From an uncultured Lacinutrix sp. (GTDB lineage: Bacteria; Bacteroidota; Bacteroidia; Flavobacteriales; Flavobacteriaceae), in NCBI GenBank assembly GCA_937129145.1, contig CAKZMU010000056.1, positions 81,182-145,181 of the forward strand: 64,000 nucleotides of DNA, in the 5' to 3' direction. The notes beneath the pieces were generated by a model. It did no database searches. It was not told the origin of the DNA and worked only from the letters and a program-made list of their open reading frames with translations. Each line of letters starts with the position of its first letter. The first letter of the stretch is position 1. Below, one piece after another: positions 27,275 to 36,534 of the stretch. A program made the position numbers and the translations under genes.

Positions 27275-28087
27275 TTACTCTCCTTTATGTATTTCAACAC
27301 TGTGAGGGTAAGGAATTTCTATACCAGCAGCGTCAAGTGCTAGCTTACATTCTTCAGTAATACCAAAATACACATCCCAATAATTTTCAATAGTGGCATA
27401 AGGTCTTACCGCAAAATTCACCGAACTATCGGCAAGCTCAACAACATTAACCGAAGGCGCAGGGTCTTGCATTACTTTTGGGTTAGATGTTAATACATTC
27501 ATTAACACCTCTTTTGTTTGCTTAATATCGGCATCATAACTTACGCCAATAGTTAAATCTACTCTTAGATACCCTTCAGTTGTATAATTTGTAATGTTTC
27601 CGTTTGATAAAGCACCATTTGGTATAATAACTTCTTTATTTGTTGGCGTTAAAATCTTGGTTGTAAAAATTTCAATTTCTTTTACAACACCTAATTCACC
27701 TTGAGCTTCAATAAGGTCACCAATTTTAATAGGTTTAAATATCATTAGTAATACTCCTCCTGCAAAGTTACCTAAGCTACCTTGAAGAGCCATACCTATA
27801 GCTAAACCAGCAGCTGCTAATATAGCAGCAAACGATGTTGTTTCTACACCTAGTTTACCTAATATGGCAATAACTAGTAATATTTTTAACATCCAATTGA
27901 TGAGGTTCAACAGGAACTTTTGAAGGCTTTCATCATAATCTCTTTTAGACATGACTTTTTTAACGCCTGTCATTATTTTTTTGATTATCCACGAACCAAT
28001 AATCCATATAACTATGGCTCCAATAATTTTAATGCCATATACCGAGGCGAAATCTATTAATGTTTCTAAAATGTTTTCTAAATCCAT
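27275..28087 (-). CDS. MscS family mechanosensitive ion channel
   Basis: This 270-residue channel has about three N-terminal helices (residues 15-105), the last being the Gly/Ala-rich pore helix AAILAAAGLAIGMALQGSLGNFAGG. A beta domain (FKPIKIGDLIEAQGELGVVKEIEIFTT, NKEVIIPNG) and a C-terminal alpha/beta domain follow. Such channels open under membrane tension to release solutes during hypo-osmotic shock. It is the third gene of a minus-strand run after the DUF255 and DUF1304 genes, 16 bp from the latter. Confidence 0.94.
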   Translation of the reverse strand: MDLENILETLIDFASVYGIKIIGAIVIWIIGSWIIKKIMTGVKKVMSKRDYDESLQKFLLNLINWMLKILLVIAILGKLGVETTSFAAILAAAGLAIGMALQGSLGNFAGGVLLMIFKPIKIGDLIEAQGELGVVKEIEIFTTKILTPTNKEVIIPNGALSNGNITNYTTEGYLRVDLTIGVSYDADIKQTKEVLMNVLTSNPKVMQDPAPSVNVVELADSSVNFAVRPYATIENYWDVYFGITEECKLALDAAGIEIPYPHSVEIHKGE

Positions 28088-28103
28088 GTACTGTTATTAT
28101 TTT

Positions 28104-28463
28104 TTAGTTGTTAATGAGTATTGCTATAAGTGCTAATATGGCTGGAATGCCTTGTACATAAAACAAACGAGCCTTTTGTGTACTATACGACCCATAAATG
28201 GCTGCTAAGGTCACACAAATTAAAAAGAAAATTGAAAGATTTGTATCTTCTGTGATTAAAGAGTAAACTAGTCCAGCGGCTAGAAAACCGTTATACAGCC
28301 CTTGATTTGCTGCTAAAACTTTAGTGTCTTCGGCAAATTCTTTAGATTTTAGTCCAAAGGTTTTTATGCCTTTTGGTTTAGTCCACAAAAACATTTCTAA
28401 TATTAGAAAATAAAGATGTTCAAATGCTACTATGCTTATTAAAATAGTTGCTAGTAAATCCAT
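28104..28463 (-). CDS. DUF1304 family membrane protein
   Basis: This 119-residue protein has four hydrophobic segments and the motif FEHLYFLILEMFLWTKPKG near its N-terminus, with the NQGLYNGFLAAGL segment typical of DUF1304 proteins. Function is unknown. It lies 9 bp after the thioredoxin-domain gene and 16 bp before mscS, so the three are probably co-transcribed. Confidence 0.85.
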   Translation of the reverse strand: MDLLATILISIVAFEHLYFLILEMFLWTKPKGIKTFGLKSKEFAEDTKVLAANQGLYNGFLAAGLVYSLITEDTNLSIFFLICVTLAAIYGSYSTQKARLFYVQGIPAILALIAILINN

Positions 28464-28472
28464 TTTAGTGAG

Positions 28473-30506
28473 TTATGTCATTAAATTAATTGCCTTGTCC
28501 ACTTCAGATACTGGAAATTTACAGGCTTTATCAACACAAACATATATGTGTGTGTTTCCTTCAGAAAATCTATTCTTCAGTAAAGGTAAATCATTTTCTT
28601 TAAGGCTACCAGCTATAAATTTATTTGGGAGATATGTTTTGTTTAAAGTGCAGACTTTCTCTTTGGCGTTTTCTCCAACAATGGCAACTTCGTAATAGTT
28701 ATTGGTGTAATTAAGCATTAAATCCATCCAATTTGAAAACCCTGAAGGATATTTTTTTAATTCAGGTAACATATTATGTAACATGGTTTTTGCCATGTCT
28801 TCATAAGCTGAATTACCATAAAAATGTGATAATTTAAATAGGTTTTTTGCCATCATGGAATTACTGGCAGGAATCACATTATCTATATATTCAATAATTC
28901 TTGAAACTAGTGCAGCATCTTTATTGGATGTAAAAAAGAATAGCTTACTAGCATCGTCATAAAAATGATCCAATACATAGTTTGTTAAATTTCTAGCGTG
29001 TCGCAACCAGGTATTATCCAAAGTGTTTTCATAAACGGCTATAAAAGCATCAATAGTAGCCGCATAATCTTCTAAATACCCATTAATAGTACTTTTGCCA
29101 TTTTTGTAATTGTGATATAACCCTCCTTCGTCTTTAGACTGCTTATGAATGATAAATTGCGCATTTTTTATTGCAGCGTTTAAAAAGGCTTCTTCATTAA
29201 ACACACGATACGCATCCATATAGCCTTTTATCATTAAGGCATTCCATGAAGTAAGGATTTTATCGTCGAGTCTTGGTCTTTCTTTCTTTTCTCTTTCGTG
29301 CAGTAATAACGATTTCCAAAGTGTTATTTTTTCTTTTAAATCTTCAGATGTGATGTTGTGCTTTTGAATGATAATATCTTCGGAATCTTTTCTAATCAAC
29401 ACATAGTTATCATGTTCCCAAAAACCATAGTCATTAATGGAATAGTAATCTGAAAATAAGGTAAAATCGTCACGTAATAGATGCTGTAATTCTTTTTTTG
29501 TCCAAACATAATAAGCACCTTCTTCCAAATCACCTTTTTGGTTGATGCTATCTGCATCTAATGATGAGTAAAACGTCCCATCTGTATTTGTGAGTTCACG
29601 TTTAATAAAATCTAAGGTGTCATAAACCACTTCTTTATAAAGCGGATTTTTAGTAGCTAAATAGGCATCGCTATACAAGCTGACCAATTGCGCATTATCA
29701 TACAGCATTTTTTCAAAATGAGGTACGTGCCATCTATCATCTACCGAATAGCGCGAAAAACCACCACCAACATGGTCAAAAATGCCACCAAAGGCAATTT
29801 TGGTAAGCGTAATATTCACATATTTTTGAAGCTCAACATGGTTGTTTTGGTAGGTTTCCCTTAATAAAAAACGCAAATTGTTAGGCATCATAAATTTTGG
29901 TGCACGATTGGTGCCTCCTTTATCATAATCAAAGTTTTGCGACCAGTTATTTATAGCAATATCAATAACAGATTTTTCAAACTTTACGTCGTCAGTATTA
30001 AGGTTTACAATATCTAATGATTTTATTCCTGCCTCTAATTTTGAAGCATACTCATATAATTTTTCTGGATTAGAATGGTACAAATCGGCAATTTGCTCTA
30101 AGGTATTCATCCATTGCTTTTTCTTAAAATAAGTACCTCCCCAAACAGGTCTTCCATCTGGTAAAGCCACCACATTTAATGGCCAACCACCACTACCTGT
30201 TAAAAGTTGTACAGCATTCATGTAAACTTGGTCAATGTCTGGACGCTCTTCTCTATCTACTTTAATGTTGATGTAATTGTCGTTCATGACCTGAGCGACT
30301 TCTATATCTTCAAAACTCTCGTGTTCCATAACATGACACCAATGGCAAGCAGCATAACCAACACTTATTATAATAAGTCTGTTTTTGTCTTTGGCTTCGG
30401 CTAAAGTGTCGTCACTCCACGCTTTCCAATGTATTGGATTGTGTGCATGTTGTAACAAATACGGACTTGTTTCATGAATAAGGTCATTGGTGTGTTGGTG
30501 AGTCAT
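28473..30506 (-). CDS. thioredoxin domain-containing protein (DUF255 / YyaL family)
   Basis: This 677-residue cytoplasmic protein has an N-terminal thioredoxin-like domain with the motif ACHWCHVMEHESF (Cys54, Cys57) and DREERPDIDQVYM. A long (alpha/alpha)6-type domain follows, related to N-acylglucosamine epimerase-like barrels (HFEKMLYDNAQLVSLY, DDKILTSWNALMIKGY). The family includes human SPATA20 and Bacillus YyaL; the reaction is not established. Length and motifs are normal and intact. Confidence 0.92.
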   Translation of the reverse strand: MTHQHTNDLIHETSPYLLQHAHNPIHWKAWSDDTLAEAKDKNRLIIISVGYAACHWCHVMEHESFEDIEVAQVMNDNYINIKVDREERPDIDQVYMNAVQLLTGSGGWPLNVVALPDGRPVWGGTYFKKKQWMNTLEQIADLYHSNPEKLYEYASKLEAGIKSLDIVNLNTDDVKFEKSVIDIAINNWSQNFDYDKGGTNRAPKFMMPNNLRFLLRETYQNNHVELQKYVNITLTKIAFGGIFDHVGGGFSRYSVDDRWHVPHFEKMLYDNAQLVSLYSDAYLATKNPLYKEVVYDTLDFIKRELTNTDGTFYSSLDADSINQKGDLEEGAYYVWTKKELQHLLRDDFTLFSDYYSINDYGFWEHDNYVLIRKDSEDIIIQKHNITSEDLKEKITLWKSLLLHEREKKERPRLDDKILTSWNALMIKGYMDAYRVFNEEAFLNAAIKNAQFIIHKQSKDEGGLYHNYKNGKSTINGYLEDYAATIDAFIAVYENTLDNTWLRHARNLTNYVLDHFYDDASKLFFFTSNKDAALVSRIIEYIDNVIPASNSMMAKNLFKLSHFYGNSAYEDMAKTMLHNMLPELKKYPSGFSNWMDLMLNYTNNYYEVAIVGENAKEKVCTLNKTYLPNKFIAGSLKENDLPLLKNRFSEGNTHIYVCVDKACKFPVSEVDKAINLMT

Positions 30507-30600
30507 GCTTTAAGTTTAAGTATGCTATTTGAAGATTTTTAAGAGTGGTAAATGAAAGAAATCCATTGAATACATTTCCTTCAAAGTTACGAAAAAGCAT

Positions 30601-30627
30601 AAAAAAAGCGTTCCTAAAGGAACGCTT
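30601..30627 (-). terminator. intrinsic terminator after dodecin
   Basis: A 10-bp perfect stem (AAGCGTTCCT with AGGAACGCTT) with a two-base loop is followed on the minus strand by seven T, 23 bp after the dodecin stop. Confidence 0.92.
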
Positions 30628-30649
30628 AATATTGTGTTTGAAGATAGGT

Positions 30650-30850
30650 TTAATTAACTTCAAAAGTGATTTTTAAGTTCACTCTAAATTCTGTCACGTC
30701 ATCGTCTTTAACAACGACGCTTTGCGATTGCACAAATGCAGATTTAATATTCTTTACACTTTTTGAAGCTTGCTTTACAGCTTTCTGGGTTGCATCTTCC
30801 CAACTTTTATCTGAATTTGCTAATACTTCAATTACTTTCATTACTGCCAT
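30650..30850 (-). CDS. dodecin family flavin-binding protein
   Basis: This 66-residue protein matches dodecin in length and sequence: MAVMKVIEVLANSDKSWEDAT at the start, an amphipathic helix (QKAVKQASKSVKNI) and closing strands (EFRVNLKITFEV). Dodecins form hollow dodecamers that store or sequester flavins. The position usually holding the flavin-stacking tryptophan is Trp17 in DKSWEDA. It lies 75 bp after the NifU-type gene and is closed by a strong terminator. Confidence 0.9.
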   Translation of the reverse strand: MAVMKVIEVLANSDKSWEDATQKAVKQASKSVKNIKSAFVQSQSVVVKDDDVTEFRVNLKITFEVN

Positions 30851-30925
30851 GGTTCTATATTTTAAAGATTAATTACATTTATAAGAAACAAAAAATTACA
30901 CAAAGTCACAACCAATGATGCGTTT

Positions 30926-31828
30926 TTAACCGTTTATAGCCTCAACAGTTTCAACCTTACCTTGTAACATTTCTTTTAGCATGTTTTCAATACCATTTTT
31001 CAAGGTGAAAGTTGATGATGGACAACCACTGCATGCGCCTTGTAAAATAACTTTCACTTTTTTGGTTTGAGAGTCGTAAGATTCAAATTGAATATTACCA
31101 CCATCACTTGCCACAGCTGGTTTTACATACTCTTCAAGTATGTTCACGATTTCTTTGGATGTATCGTCTAGAGTTTCAAAGTGTTCTTCTTTGGCTACTT
31201 CGGTGTTTTTACTTATTTCTGGAGCATCATCAGTTGCAATAGACTTTCCGTTTTCAATATAAGTTCTAATAAACTCTCTTAGCTCTATGGTGATATCGTT
31301 CCATTCAGCAACATCATATTTGGTGATAGACACATAGTTTTTATCAACAAAAACGCTTTTAACAAACGGAAAATGGAACAATTCTGTAGCAAACGGAGAT
31401 GATTTCGCCTCATCAATCGATGTAAATTCCAACATAAAAGGTGCTAAATTCTTATTGGCAACAAACTTTAACACAGCTGGGTTTGGTGTACTTTCGGCAT
31501 AAACCGTAACGGCTGTTTTTTTCTTTGTTTCAGTAGGAATAACAACAACGCCATCAGTATTTAAATAGTTTTCTATTTGTTCTCGTACTTCGTTTTGCAC
31601 ATCACTCCACGTTACGATGTCGTAACGCTCAATAGCCACAAAGTTCCCAGAAATATAGACTTTCTTTACAAATGGCAGATAGAATAATTGCTGCGCAAGT
31701 GGCGAATTTTTAGCGTCATCTATGTTGTTATATTCAAAACTTTCGTATTGTGTTAAAAACGAATTAGCTTCAAATTTTAATATGGTAGGATTGTTTGTTT
31801 CTTGAATTGAAACTTCAATTTTTTTCAT
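30926..31828 (-). CDS. NifU-type Fe-S scaffold with two N-terminal Nfu domains
   Basis: This 300-residue protein has two successive Nfu-N domains, at residues ~3-92 and ~106-193. Each contains a TxNPxxLKF-like start and an SPLAQQLF / SPFATELF segment followed by FPFVKxVxxxxNxVxITKYD. The C-terminal NifU domain (about 222-300) carries CSGCPSS (Cys266, Cys269), which binds a 4Fe-4S cluster between subunits for transfer to client proteins. The duplicated N-domain makes it longer than bacterial Nfu proteins with one copy. A TATTTTTG box at 31846-31853 (minus strand) may be its promoter. Confidence 0.93.
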   Translation of the reverse strand: MKKIEVSIQETNNPTILKFEANSFLTQYESFEYNNIDDAKNSPLAQQLFYLPFVKKVYISGNFVAIERYDIVTWSDVQNEVREQIENYLNTDGVVVIPTETKKKTAVTVYAESTPNPAVLKFVANKNLAPFMLEFTSIDEAKSSPFATELFHFPFVKSVFVDKNYVSITKYDVAEWNDITIELREFIRTYIENGKSIATDDAPEISKNTEVAKEEHFETLDDTSKEIVNILEEYVKPAVASDGGNIQFESYDSQTKKVKVILQGACSGCPSSTFTLKNGIENMLKEMLQGKVETVEAING

Positions 31829-31973
31829 TGCAAATATATTTTTTGCAAAAATAATAAAAGAAATGTCGAGTTATATATATATTTGATAATCATTAACCTA
31901 AATTTAGCAATCATTTTGCTAAATAAATGTTTGGTAACTTGTAACGCCTCAATTACCTTGAAAATAAAATTAT

Positions 31974-32984
31974 ATGACATTGAAAAAACTTTCGTTACTC
32001 CTCGTTGTGCTTTTTGTGGCACAATTTTCCAAAGCACAGGAAGGGTTACCAATATATTCGGATTACTTAACAGATAATTATTATTTAATTCATCCTTCAA
32101 TGGCTGGTGCAGCTAATTGCAACAAAGTAAGGTTGACAGGTCGCCAACAATGGTTAGGACAGTCTAATGCACCAAGTTTACAAACATTAAGTGTTAATGG
32201 TCGTTTTGGAGAAACGCCTTCAGCTTTTGGAGCTATTGCGTTTAATGATAAAAACGGATATCACTCACAAACTGGCGCTTACTTAACGTATGCGCACCAT
32301 TTAATGTTTTCCAGAAACCCAATTGATTTAAATATGTTATCATTTGGATTAAGCGCTGGAATGATTCAATATAAACTAGATGAAACCTCTTTTTTAGCGG
32401 ATGGGTTTGACCCAATTATCTCTGGAATAGAACAAAGTGCTACTAATTTTAATATAGATTTTGGATTCTCATATTTCTTCTTGGATTTCTATGCACATGC
32501 AACTGTGAAGAATGTGTTGGCGAATGATGGTATTAACTTTAACGAACAAGGTCTTAGTTACAATAACTTAAGAACTTATTTATTTTCTGCTGGAAATGTA
32601 TTTAGTCGTTTAGGTAGTGAATGGAGTTATGAACCTTCTGTAATGTTTATGCATCGCGATGCTACTAAAGAGTCTTCAATCGACATGAATATGAAAGTTT
32701 ATAAAGAAGTTGAGTTTGGTAAAATTTGGGCTGGAGCATCATATAGAACAAGTTTAGATGGTGCTGAATTTTTAAACGGTACAGGAGTAAGTAGTCAAAA
32801 ATTGCAGTATTTTACACCGCTAGTTGGAATTAATTATAAGAACTTTGTGTTTGCATATACATATTCATATCAAGCAAATTCAGTAGTTTTTAATAATGGA
32901 GGCTTTCATCAAATTACGTTGGGAATCAATTTTGGATGCCGACGAGAAAAGTATGAATGTAATTGTCCTGCGATAAATTTATAA
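31974..32984 (+). CDS. T9SS membrane protein of the PorP/SprF family
   Basis: This 336-residue protein has a signal peptide (residues 1-21, ending SKAQ) and the family opening GLPIYSDYLTDNYYLIHPSMAGAAN followed by RLTGRQQWLG. A 14-strand-type outer-membrane barrel follows, with a short cysteine-containing tail (YECNCPAINL). PorP/SprF proteins serve the T9SS; several, as in the sprC-F set, are paired with particular cargo such as adhesin SprB. No cargo gene is adjacent here. The shared terminator with the convergent VWA gene follows 2 bp after the stop. Confidence 0.9.
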   Translation: MTLKKLSLLLVVLFVAQFSKAQEGLPIYSDYLTDNYYLIHPSMAGAANCNKVRLTGRQQWLGQSNAPSLQTLSVNGRFGETPSAFGAIAFNDKNGYHSQTGAYLTYAHHLMFSRNPIDLNMLSFGLSAGMIQYKLDETSFLADGFDPIISGIEQSATNFNIDFGFSYFFLDFYAHATVKNVLANDGINFNEQGLSYNNLRTYLFSAGNVFSRLGSEWSYEPSVMFMHRDATKESSIDMNMKVYKEVEFGKIWAGASYRTSLDGAEFLNGTGVSSQKLQYFTPLVGINYKNFVFAYTYSYQANSVVFNNGGFHQITLGINFGCRREKYECNCPAINL

Positions 32985-32985
32985 T

Positions 32986-33016
32986 AAAAAAGCCTTGATT
33001 CTATCAAGGCTTTTTC
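32986..33016. terminator. bidirectional terminator between PorP/SprF-like and VWA genes
   Basis: A perfect stem AAAAAGCCTTGAT with ATCAAGGCTTTTT and 3-nt loop has A and T tracts on either side. It serves the plus-strand gene ending at 32984 and the minus-strand gene ending at 33020. Confidence 0.93.
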
Positions 33017-33019
33017 TTT

Positions 33020-34162
33020 TTAATTCCACTGGTAATTTTTCTTTTTCGCTTGTGTTTTTATGGCTTGAATCATAGCGTTTTCCAAACCATTTTTTGTGTC
33101 CTTTTGTTTTGAAGCTATATAGGTTCTTCGTTTGGCATTAAATGCTTGTATTTCTTTTTGAATTTGTAAGCGTTCTTTACTCTTTTTAGCAACATAGGCT
33201 TTAATTTCTTTAGTTGATTTGCCTTTTAACTCAGTTGGTAAAGATGCATCATCTAAACTATCGAGCTCAATACTATCTTCTTCAATGGCATCTACCAAAT
33301 CCCATGTTGAATTTTTATAAAAATGAGAACTTTTGCTAACCGTTCTGCTTACAGCATTTGCTTTGTTATAGCTTTCGGCTTCGTTATCTTGAGTCATTTG
33401 CATAGCGGCTTTAGAAGCACCTCGTTTGCCATAAGCGATATAAGTTTTATTGAGTCTTATATTTAATTCTAAAATAGCATCGTCATAAGGAGAGGCAATA
33501 TGTACTGTTTTTTGGTTATGGTCTATAGCCAAATAATCTCCATTAGTCAATTTTGCGCCATCTTGCCATAAGGTTGACACACCTTGTTGGTAGTTGCCAC
33601 AAAAAATAGTGTTAACTGTCACATCTTTTTCATTGGCATTGGTCGCCGAATGTTTGTAGTTGACTTTCCCTTGATTAAAAGGTTCGTTTCCAGCGATAAA
33701 TATGAGTTTTAAATCGTCTGGGTTCTTTCCCCAATCTAACTGATTTAATGACGATTGAATTACCTGACCACAAAACTCACTTCCACCATTGGTAGTTAAC
33801 GAGAACAGTTCTTTTGAAATATCGTCTAAATCATTTGTAAAACTTAAAACTTGCCTAATATAACCTTCACGCATGCTTAAATTATCGTTTCCATACTCAT
33901 ACAATGCAATTTGAAGATTTGGACGCTCATCATTACACTTCGCGTACGATAATTCGTTTACAATGCTCCAAAGTTGTGCTTTAGCTTGGTCTATTAATCC
34001 GTCCATACTATTGCTCGTGTCTAATAACAAGGCAACTTTAATAAATTGCTTGTTTTTGTCATTATGAAGGTTTTGATTCTCATAGATTTTGTTTGCGGCG
34101 TTTGTTGTGATAAAGCCAATCATTAAGGTCCATATAAGACCAGTTTTTAACAGTGTTTTCAT
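33020..34162 (-). CDS. exported VWA domain-containing protein
   Basis: This 380-residue protein has an N-terminal hydrophobic signal (residues 5-22) and a von Willebrand factor A domain (about 40-235) with the metal-binding MIDAS start LLLDTSNSMDG (Asp48, Ser50, Ser52). The C-terminal third is Lys/Glu-rich and probably coiled coil (KKSKERLQIQKEIQAFNAKRR). Function is unknown; VWA domains mediate binding. It is divergent from the LytS-type kinase gene, and the shared intergenic region holds four phased direct repeats, so the two may be regulated together. Confidence 0.85.
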   Translation of the reverse strand: MKTLLKTGLIWTLMIGFITTNAANKIYENQNLHNDKNKQFIKVALLLDTSNSMDGLIDQAKAQLWSIVNELSYAKCNDERPNLQIALYEYGNDNLSMREGYIRQVLSFTNDLDDISKELFSLTTNGGSEFCGQVIQSSLNQLDWGKNPDDLKLIFIAGNEPFNQGKVNYKHSATNANEKDVTVNTIFCGNYQQGVSTLWQDGAKLTNGDYLAIDHNQKTVHIASPYDDAILELNIRLNKTYIAYGKRGASKAAMQMTQDNEAESYNKANAVSRTVSKSSHFYKNSTWDLVDAIEEDSIELDSLDDASLPTELKGKSTKEIKAYVAKKSKERLQIQKEIQAFNAKRRTYIASKQKDTKNGLENAMIQAIKTQAKKKNYQWN

Positions 34163-34221
34163 AATATTCGATTTTTTGATTACGTAAACATATCACCAAA
34201 CTTTTTCCTAAAAAAACCAGA

Positions 34222-34292
34222 ATGAGTAAAAAGGATGAATCATTGAGTAAACGGTCTTTTTGAATGAGTGAAGTGGTCAATTTGCGAGTAAA
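34222..34292. promoter_or_regulatory. four phased direct repeats, candidate LytTR-type operator
   Basis: GAGTAAA, GAGTAAA, GAGTGAA and GAGTAAA start at 34224, 34245, 34266 and 34286, i.e. 21, 21 and 20 bp apart, about two helical turns each. On the minus strand the unit reads TTTACTCA. LytTR-type regulators typically bind direct repeats with 21-22 bp spacing. The array lies 62 bp upstream of the VWA start and 75 bp upstream of the kinase start. Assignment to the LytTR regulator encoded at 37463 is inference. Confidence 0.55.
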
Positions 34293-34366
34293 ACTTATAA
34301 CTCTAGCTTAAAAGGCATTTTATTTTACCAAGTAAAGTGTGTATGTTTACCCAACAAGACAAAAGA

Positions 34367-36532
34367 ATGATAAAAATAGCTAGACATATTACCATACTAC
34401 TTGTGTTGCTTTTTTCAAGTGCGTTACAAGCGCAAGAAGAAACGAATGAAGCAGAAAAAGAAACATTTGCGGTTAAGGGATTGGTTGTTGAAAGCGGTAC
34501 AGACAAACCCATTACCAAAGTAAATATTCTTGTTAATGGCGGAAATTATACCACCACTAATTTACTAGGTGAATTTAGAATTGAAGTATCAAAAGGCGAT
34601 GAACTTATTATAAAACATAGCGATTTCGAAACGGTTTATTATACCATTAAAGGTAATGACCGTATAAGGATTCAAGTAGAACCTAGTGATACTAAAAACT
34701 TTATTAGTAAAATTTCTATAAGAGATGCTGGTGCTTTCAAATCGTTAATTGATTCGGCAGAGGCCTATCTTAAAAAAGATGCCGAAAAGAGTATTCAATT
34801 TATTGCTGATGCTTTAGGAATATCCAGCTCAACCAACCAAAATGCTGAGGTTTATGAAACTTTAGGCGATGTATATTTTCAATGGAAACAATACGATTTA
34901 GCCATTTCAAATTACCAAATTAGTCTTCAGAATATCGAAGCAAATGAAGTAAAAATAAAGCTAGCAAAGTCATTTCAGTTTAATGAAAATTATCAGGAAA
35001 GTATTGATGAGTATTTGTCGATTGGCAAAAAGAATTTATCCAATTGGCAATTAACAAGTTTGTATGAAGGTTTGGGCGATGTGTATATAAAAACACAAGA
35101 TTTCAGCGCTGCTATTGATGCTTATAGCGAGGGACTTAAAGTAGCTCAAAAACATCTGATAACGCCAAAAATTACCGATTTAAACTCAAAAATAGCAGAA
35201 GCCTATAATGCCTCTGGAGACACTAAAGAAGCCGAAGGATATTTTCAAAATTCCCTAAATCTTGCTTCCCAAGAAAATAAAAAAAGGGCAGTAGAAGAAA
35301 AAGTAAAAGTGGCTGATTTTGAAAGCAAGAATAAGGAATACAACAAAGAAATTGAATTAAGGAAACAAGCGCTTGTTGAAATAAATGATATTGAGGAAGA
35401 TTCCGTTTTTGATAACGAAAGTGCCATAACACCTCAAAAGCAGAATTACAAAATTGGTAGTGCTTATGCCATACAAAAGGATTTTCCAAACGCCATTCAG
35501 TACCTTGAAAAAAGTATTGAAGAAGCAGATGACAAGGAAGATTTAGTGGTGCAAAAAGATGCGACCAGAAAATTGTCGGAAGTATTAAGAGACGCTGGAG
35601 ATATTGACAAAGCCATTTCTACCACCAAAACTTACGAACGTTTAGTAGATGAGCTTTACATTAAAAAGGAGCAAGAAATATCTCGTGCTGCACGTTTGGC
35701 AAAAGACTTGGCAGCAAAACAAAACCGTATTACAAGCCTTGAAAGTGACCGTGAATTATCCGAAAGTAAATACCAATTAACAACCGAACGTAACAAGAGT
35801 CAAAAACTCATTATTTACTCGTTAATTGGAGGTGTTTTATTGTTGCTTATTGCTGGATATTTTATGCTTAAAAACATGAAACAGCAAAAACTGAATAATA
35901 ATCTTTTGGCATTAAAATCGTTGCGAAGCCAAATGAATCCGCATTTTATTTTTAATGCTTTAAATTCTGTTAACAGTTTTATAGCCACTAATGATGAACG
36001 AACGGCTAATAAGTATTTATCAGATTTTTCATTGCTAATGCGAGCGGTGTTAGAGAATAGCGAAGAAGATTTTATTCCGCTAGAAAAGGAAATTGAGTTG
36101 CTTAAATTATATACAAAATTAGAACACTTTAGGTTTCAGGATAAATTTGATTACGATATTGTTATTGATGACAATGTGAATGTTGAAGAGTTTCAAATTC
36201 CGCCCATGTTATTGCAACCTTATATTGAAAATGCGGTTTGGCATGGACTGAGGTACAAAACTGAAAAAGGAAAGCTCAACATCAATATCACACAAGTTGA
36301 TAAAGATGAGTTGAAAATAAGTATTACTGATGATGGTATTGGACGTACAAAATCCAAAACCATGAAAACCGAAAACCAAAAAAAGCACAACTCAAAAGGC
36401 TTAGGAAATATTAAAAAACGTGTCGCTATTTTAAACGAGATGTATAAAGATAAAGTCGATGTGTTTATTGATGATTATTTAGAGGCAGAGGACTCTGGGA
36501 CTAGAGTAGTGGTAACGCTTAAAAAAGATTAA
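34367..36532 (+). CDS. LytS-type sensor histidine kinase with carboxypeptidase-like and TPR domains
   Basis: The protein has 721 residues from the ATG at 34367; an upstream GTG at 34337 would push the signal peptide inward and is not preferred. It has a signal peptide (1-23), a carboxypeptidase-regulatory-like beta domain (about 33-108), TPR repeats (about 130-410), a coiled coil and a membrane helix (about 480-500). The His_kinase/HATPase module has MNPHFIFNALNSVNSF (His526) and DDGIGR near residue 655. It would sense periplasmic signals through the TPRs and phosphorylate the LytTR regulator encoded two genes downstream. The DUF4349 gene starts 2 bp after its stop. Confidence 0.92.
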   Translation: MIKIARHITILLVLLFSSALQAQEETNEAEKETFAVKGLVVESGTDKPITKVNILVNGGNYTTTNLLGEFRIEVSKGDELIIKHSDFETVYYTIKGNDRIRIQVEPSDTKNFISKISIRDAGAFKSLIDSAEAYLKKDAEKSIQFIADALGISSSTNQNAEVYETLGDVYFQWKQYDLAISNYQISLQNIEANEVKIKLAKSFQFNENYQESIDEYLSIGKKNLSNWQLTSLYEGLGDVYIKTQDFSAAIDAYSEGLKVAQKHLITPKITDLNSKIAEAYNASGDTKEAEGYFQNSLNLASQENKKRAVEEKVKVADFESKNKEYNKEIELRKQALVEINDIEEDSVFDNESAITPQKQNYKIGSAYAIQKDFPNAIQYLEKSIEEADDKEDLVVQKDATRKLSEVLRDAGDIDKAISTTKTYERLVDELYIKKEQEISRAARLAKDLAAKQNRITSLESDRELSESKYQLTTERNKSQKLIIYSLIGGVLLLLIAGYFMLKNMKQQKLNNNLLALKSLRSQMNPHFIFNALNSVNSFIATNDERTANKYLSDFSLLMRAVLENSEEDFIPLEKEIELLKLYTKLEHFRFQDKFDYDIVIDDNVNVEEFQIPPMLLQPYIENAVWHGLRYKTEKGKLNINITQVDKDELKISITDDGIGRTKSKTMKTENQKKHNSKGLGNIKKRVAILNEMYKDKVDVFIDDYLEAEDSGTRVVVTLKKD

Positions 36533-36534
36533 TT

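Noticed and set aside
34337..34366. GTG start for the LytS-type kinase
   Set aside because: It would put ten residues before a clean signal peptide that begins at the ATG at 34367.
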